Positions 5,581 to 7,409 of a stretch of 7,409 nt of DNA are shown here, piece after piece; within the stretch, counting starts at the first letter, position 1, and each line of letters begins with the position of its first letter. A program made the position numbers and the translations under genes. The DNA lies in contig CALJMC010000093.1 of NCBI GenBank assembly GCA_937982385.1, positions 1 to 7,409 of the forward strand, read 5' to 3'. Under the pieces are notes generated by a model. The model was not told the origin of the DNA. It did no database searches and saw nothing but the letters and a program-made list of their open reading frames with translations. This stretch comes from an uncultured Rickettsiales bacterium (GTDB lineage: Bacteria; Pseudomonadota; Alphaproteobacteria; Rickettsiales; UBA998).

Positions 5581-6507
5581 ATGCGCGTGACTCAAAAAGT
5601 AAAAAAGATTCTCTCTTGGTACGAAAGCGACAATCCAGGAACAAAAGAAAAGCTTGCTCGCCTTATGATGACCGGTAAACTTGCCGGTACGGGTAAAATG
5701 ATTATCCTTCCTGTTGACCAAGGCTTTGAGCATGGGCCAGCACGCAGCTTTGCTGCAAACCCTGAAGCCTATGACCCGCATTATCATTTCCAACTTGCTA
5801 TTGACGCTGGTTTGAATGGTTATGCTGCACCGCTCGGCATGATTGAAGCAGGCGCTGATACTTACGCTGGCTCTATCCCAACAATTCTAAAAATGAATAG
5901 CTGCAACTCGCTCTTTGATGCAGGCTCTGCTCCTGATCAAGCGCTCACCGCTACTGTTGGTGATGCACTTCGTCTTGGTTGCACTGCGATTGGCTTCACT
6001 ATCTATCCAGGTTCTGATCTCATGTTTAACATGTTTGAGGAAATCAAAGAGATGGTAGAAGAAGCAAAAGCAGTTGGCTTGGCTGTTGTTATTTGGTCAT
6101 ACCCACGCGGTGGAAACCTGACTAAAGAAGGTGAGCTTGCTGTTGATATCTGTGCCTATGCAGCGCATATGGCGGCATTGCTTGGCGCTCACATTATCAA
6201 AGTAAAACTTCCAACTGACCATCTTGAGCTTCCTGAAGCGAAAAAAGTATATCTTGAACAAAAGATAGACGTTAGCACGTTGGCGAAACGTGTTGCCCAT
6301 GTGAAGCAAACCACATTTGGTGGCAAGCGTATCGTAATCTTCTCTGGTGGTGCTGCAAAAGGGACTGATTCTGTTCTTGATGATGCACGTGCAATCTCAG
6401 CAGGTGGTGGCGAAGGCTCAATCATCGGACGTAACGCGTTCCAACGCTCGAAGCCAGAAGCACTAGAGCTTCTCAATATTATGATTGATATTTATAAGGG
6501 GAAGTAG
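5581..6507 (+). CDS. fbaB: Class I fructose-bisphosphate aldolase, DhnA/FbaB type
   Basis: This enzyme cleaves fructose 1,6-bisphosphate to DHAP and glyceraldehyde 3-phosphate, or forms it in gluconeogenesis, through a lysine Schiff base and without metal. The 308-residue (beta/alpha)8 protein shows LAGTGKMIILPVDQGFEHGP (34-53, Asp46 in the active site), SFAANPEAYDP (56-66), WSYPRGG (172-178), HIIKVKLPTD (204-213, with the Schiff-base lysine in the KVK pair, probably Lys209), and the phosphate-binding FSGGAAKG (254-261) and GRNAFQR (283-289). These blocks align well with E. coli FbaB, although that protein is about 40 residues longer, mainly at the N-terminus. ATG 5581 has a strong AGAAGGA Shine-Dalgarno sequence (5567-5573) seven bases upstream. 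Its upstream region is shared with the divergent Pho-box gene. The stop lies one base from the stop of the convergent amidase gene. Confidence 0.95.
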   Translation: MRVTQKVKKILSWYESDNPGTKEKLARLMMTGKLAGTGKMIILPVDQGFEHGPARSFAANPEAYDPHYHFQLAIDAGLNGYAAPLGMIEAGADTYAGSIPTILKMNSCNSLFDAGSAPDQALTATVGDALRLGCTAIGFTIYPGSDLMFNMFEEIKEMVEEAKAVGLAVVIWSYPRGGNLTKEGELAVDICAYAAHMAALLGAHIIKVKLPTDHLELPEAKKVYLEQKIDVSTLAKRVAHVKQTTFGGKRIVIFSGGAAKGTDSVLDDARAISAGGGEGSIIGRNAFQRSKPEALELLNIMIDIYKGK

Positions 6508-6508
6508 G

Positions 6509-7384
6509 TTAGCGCGTGATACCCGTATCTGCTCGCGCCATCAACATTGGCAGTTCAGATGCTTGCGCCTGCATCGCTTCATAAGATTTTGTAGCGGCTT
6601 CTGCAATGCTCTCAGCCGTTTTGTTCTGTCCTTCTTCACTGATAATGCGACGCAAATCAGTTTTATTGGTCATAAACCCGCCCTCAACTAATGCAGCTAC
6701 AGTGTTGCCTAACGCATTATCATTGCGCCCATGACGGCTTGCAGCGATTACAACCGTATCATGCGAGCGCAGCTCATTATTAGTGCTATACTCATCCCCT
6801 ACTGTAAGGTTCGCCGCCAATAGCGCATTATACGAATCTGGACCCTTTTCAGGGTCGTAATAGTATCGAGCACCATTCGCTTGTGAACTTTCGCTCGCAT
6901 TATGATGAATACTCAGATGCATTACTTTTTCACCTTTTTCATCAACAAGGCGTGAACCATAACGGTTTGGCAAAGGATTCTCTTGCGTACCCATAACCAC
7001 CTTAACTTCCCAACCGCGCTCTTCGAGCGCACTCTTGGTTTTTTCAGCTAGCTCAACGTTAAGATCATATTCGGTAATATCTTTGCCTGTATCAGGGTGC
7101 TGCACTACAGCGCCAGGGTCAAATTTCACTTTACCATCTTCCATGAAATAACCATGACCAACATCCAAAACAATCAAAGGTTTTTCGCGCGACGTATTTC
7201 CCAACGTGAATTGAGACATGTCTTCACCGGACATAAGCTCTTCAATAGAAAGAGATTTTGCGCTTTCTACTGACGATTTTTCTACATAATTTTGTGGTGC
7301 TGCACGCGCAGCATCTGGACGAGGGGCGTCTAGTTCAACATAATTGGGGGTTTTGTCTGAGAATAATAACTCAAAGAGCATCAT
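6509..7384 (-). CDS. N-acetylmuramoyl-L-alanine amidase (Amidase_3), possibly 5'-incomplete
   Basis: The protein is a zinc amidase that cleaves the bond between N-acetylmuramic acid and L-alanine in peptidoglycan. The Amidase_3 fold spans about 69-275. Zinc ligands are His77 in IVLDVGHG, Glu105 in ITEYDLN and His160 in LSIHHNAS; the catalytic Glu234 is in ALVEGGFMTN. All are intact, so the enzyme should be active. Residues 1-66 are a polar, Pro/Ala/Ser-rich linker with no signal peptide, unlike AmiA/B/C. The ATG pair at 7379-7384 has only a weak GAG upstream. The frame has no stop between it and the window end (it would read SSDPLEFF before the Met pair), so the true start may lie outside. 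Phage endolysins and sporulation-type CwlD enzymes share this fold; no phage gene is nearby. Its role in division, recycling or predation cannot be decided. Confidence 0.9.
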   Translation of the reverse strand: MMLFELLFSDKTPNYVELDAPRPDAARAAPQNYVEKSSVESAKSLSIEELMSGEDMSQFTLGNTSREKPLIVLDVGHGYFMEDGKVKFDPGAVVQHPDTGKDITEYDLNVELAEKTKSALEERGWEVKVVMGTQENPLPNRYGSRLVDEKGEKVMHLSIHHNASESSQANGARYYYDPEKGPDSYNALLAANLTVGDEYSTNNELRSHDTVVIAASRHGRNDNALGNTVAALVEGGFMTNKTDLRRIISEEGQNKTAESIAEAATKSYEAMQAQASELPMLMARADTGITR

Positions 7385-7409
7385 AAAAAACTCTAACGGA
7401 TCACTGGAG

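Noticed and set aside
6097..6476. Minus-strand open frames inside the aldolase gene
   Set aside because: They overlap conserved active-site coding sequence of the aldolase and show no motifs or start signals of their own.

Overview
This window reads as chromosomal DNA from an alphaproteobacterium of moderate to low G+C. The evidence is a queuosine pair (queA, tgt) next to a cyclophilin gene, a Tgt whose zinc-site region resembles the alphaproteobacterial form, and a short DhnA/FbaB-type class I aldolase. An order cannot be fixed. The fliQ gene shows that the organism, or an ancestor, had a flagellum. No tRNA, rRNA, CRISPR array, insertion sequence or phage module was seen, and no stretch over 300 bases lacks a gene.

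Layout. The 3' end of ispH (isoprenoid synthesis, + strand, cut by the window edge) converges on and overlaps queA. A secreted cyclophilin gene and queA form a tight minus-strand pair, with queA starting at TTG three bases after the cyclophilin stop. Divergent from them is a lone fliQ. It is followed by an unrecognised small gene (2316-2877) that appears split by a frameshift at an A7 run, and then by tgt. Tgt converges on an unrecognised 463-residue protein rich in short Gly/Phe repeats (minus strand). That gene is divergent from a class I fructose-bisphosphate aldolase, which in turn converges, one base apart, on an N-acetylmuramoyl-L-alanine amidase whose frame stays open to the right edge.

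How the genes relate. QueA and Tgt act in queuosine tRNA modification but lie here on opposite strands, split by three genes. IspH, aldolase, cyclophilin and amidase are housekeeping functions with no single pathway in common.

The most notable signal is regulatory. Upstream of the 463-residue gene is a near-perfect Pho box (CTGTCAT-N4-CTGTCAT), followed after exactly 10 bases by a plausible -10, as in the classical phoA promoter. A weaker Pho-box-like site with the same 10-base spacing precedes the other unrecognised gene at 2316. The two genes of unknown function may therefore belong to a phosphate-starvation response. Tgt, 25 bases after the second gene, may be carried along. Tgt also lacks all three cysteines of the usual zinc site while keeping its catalytic residues.
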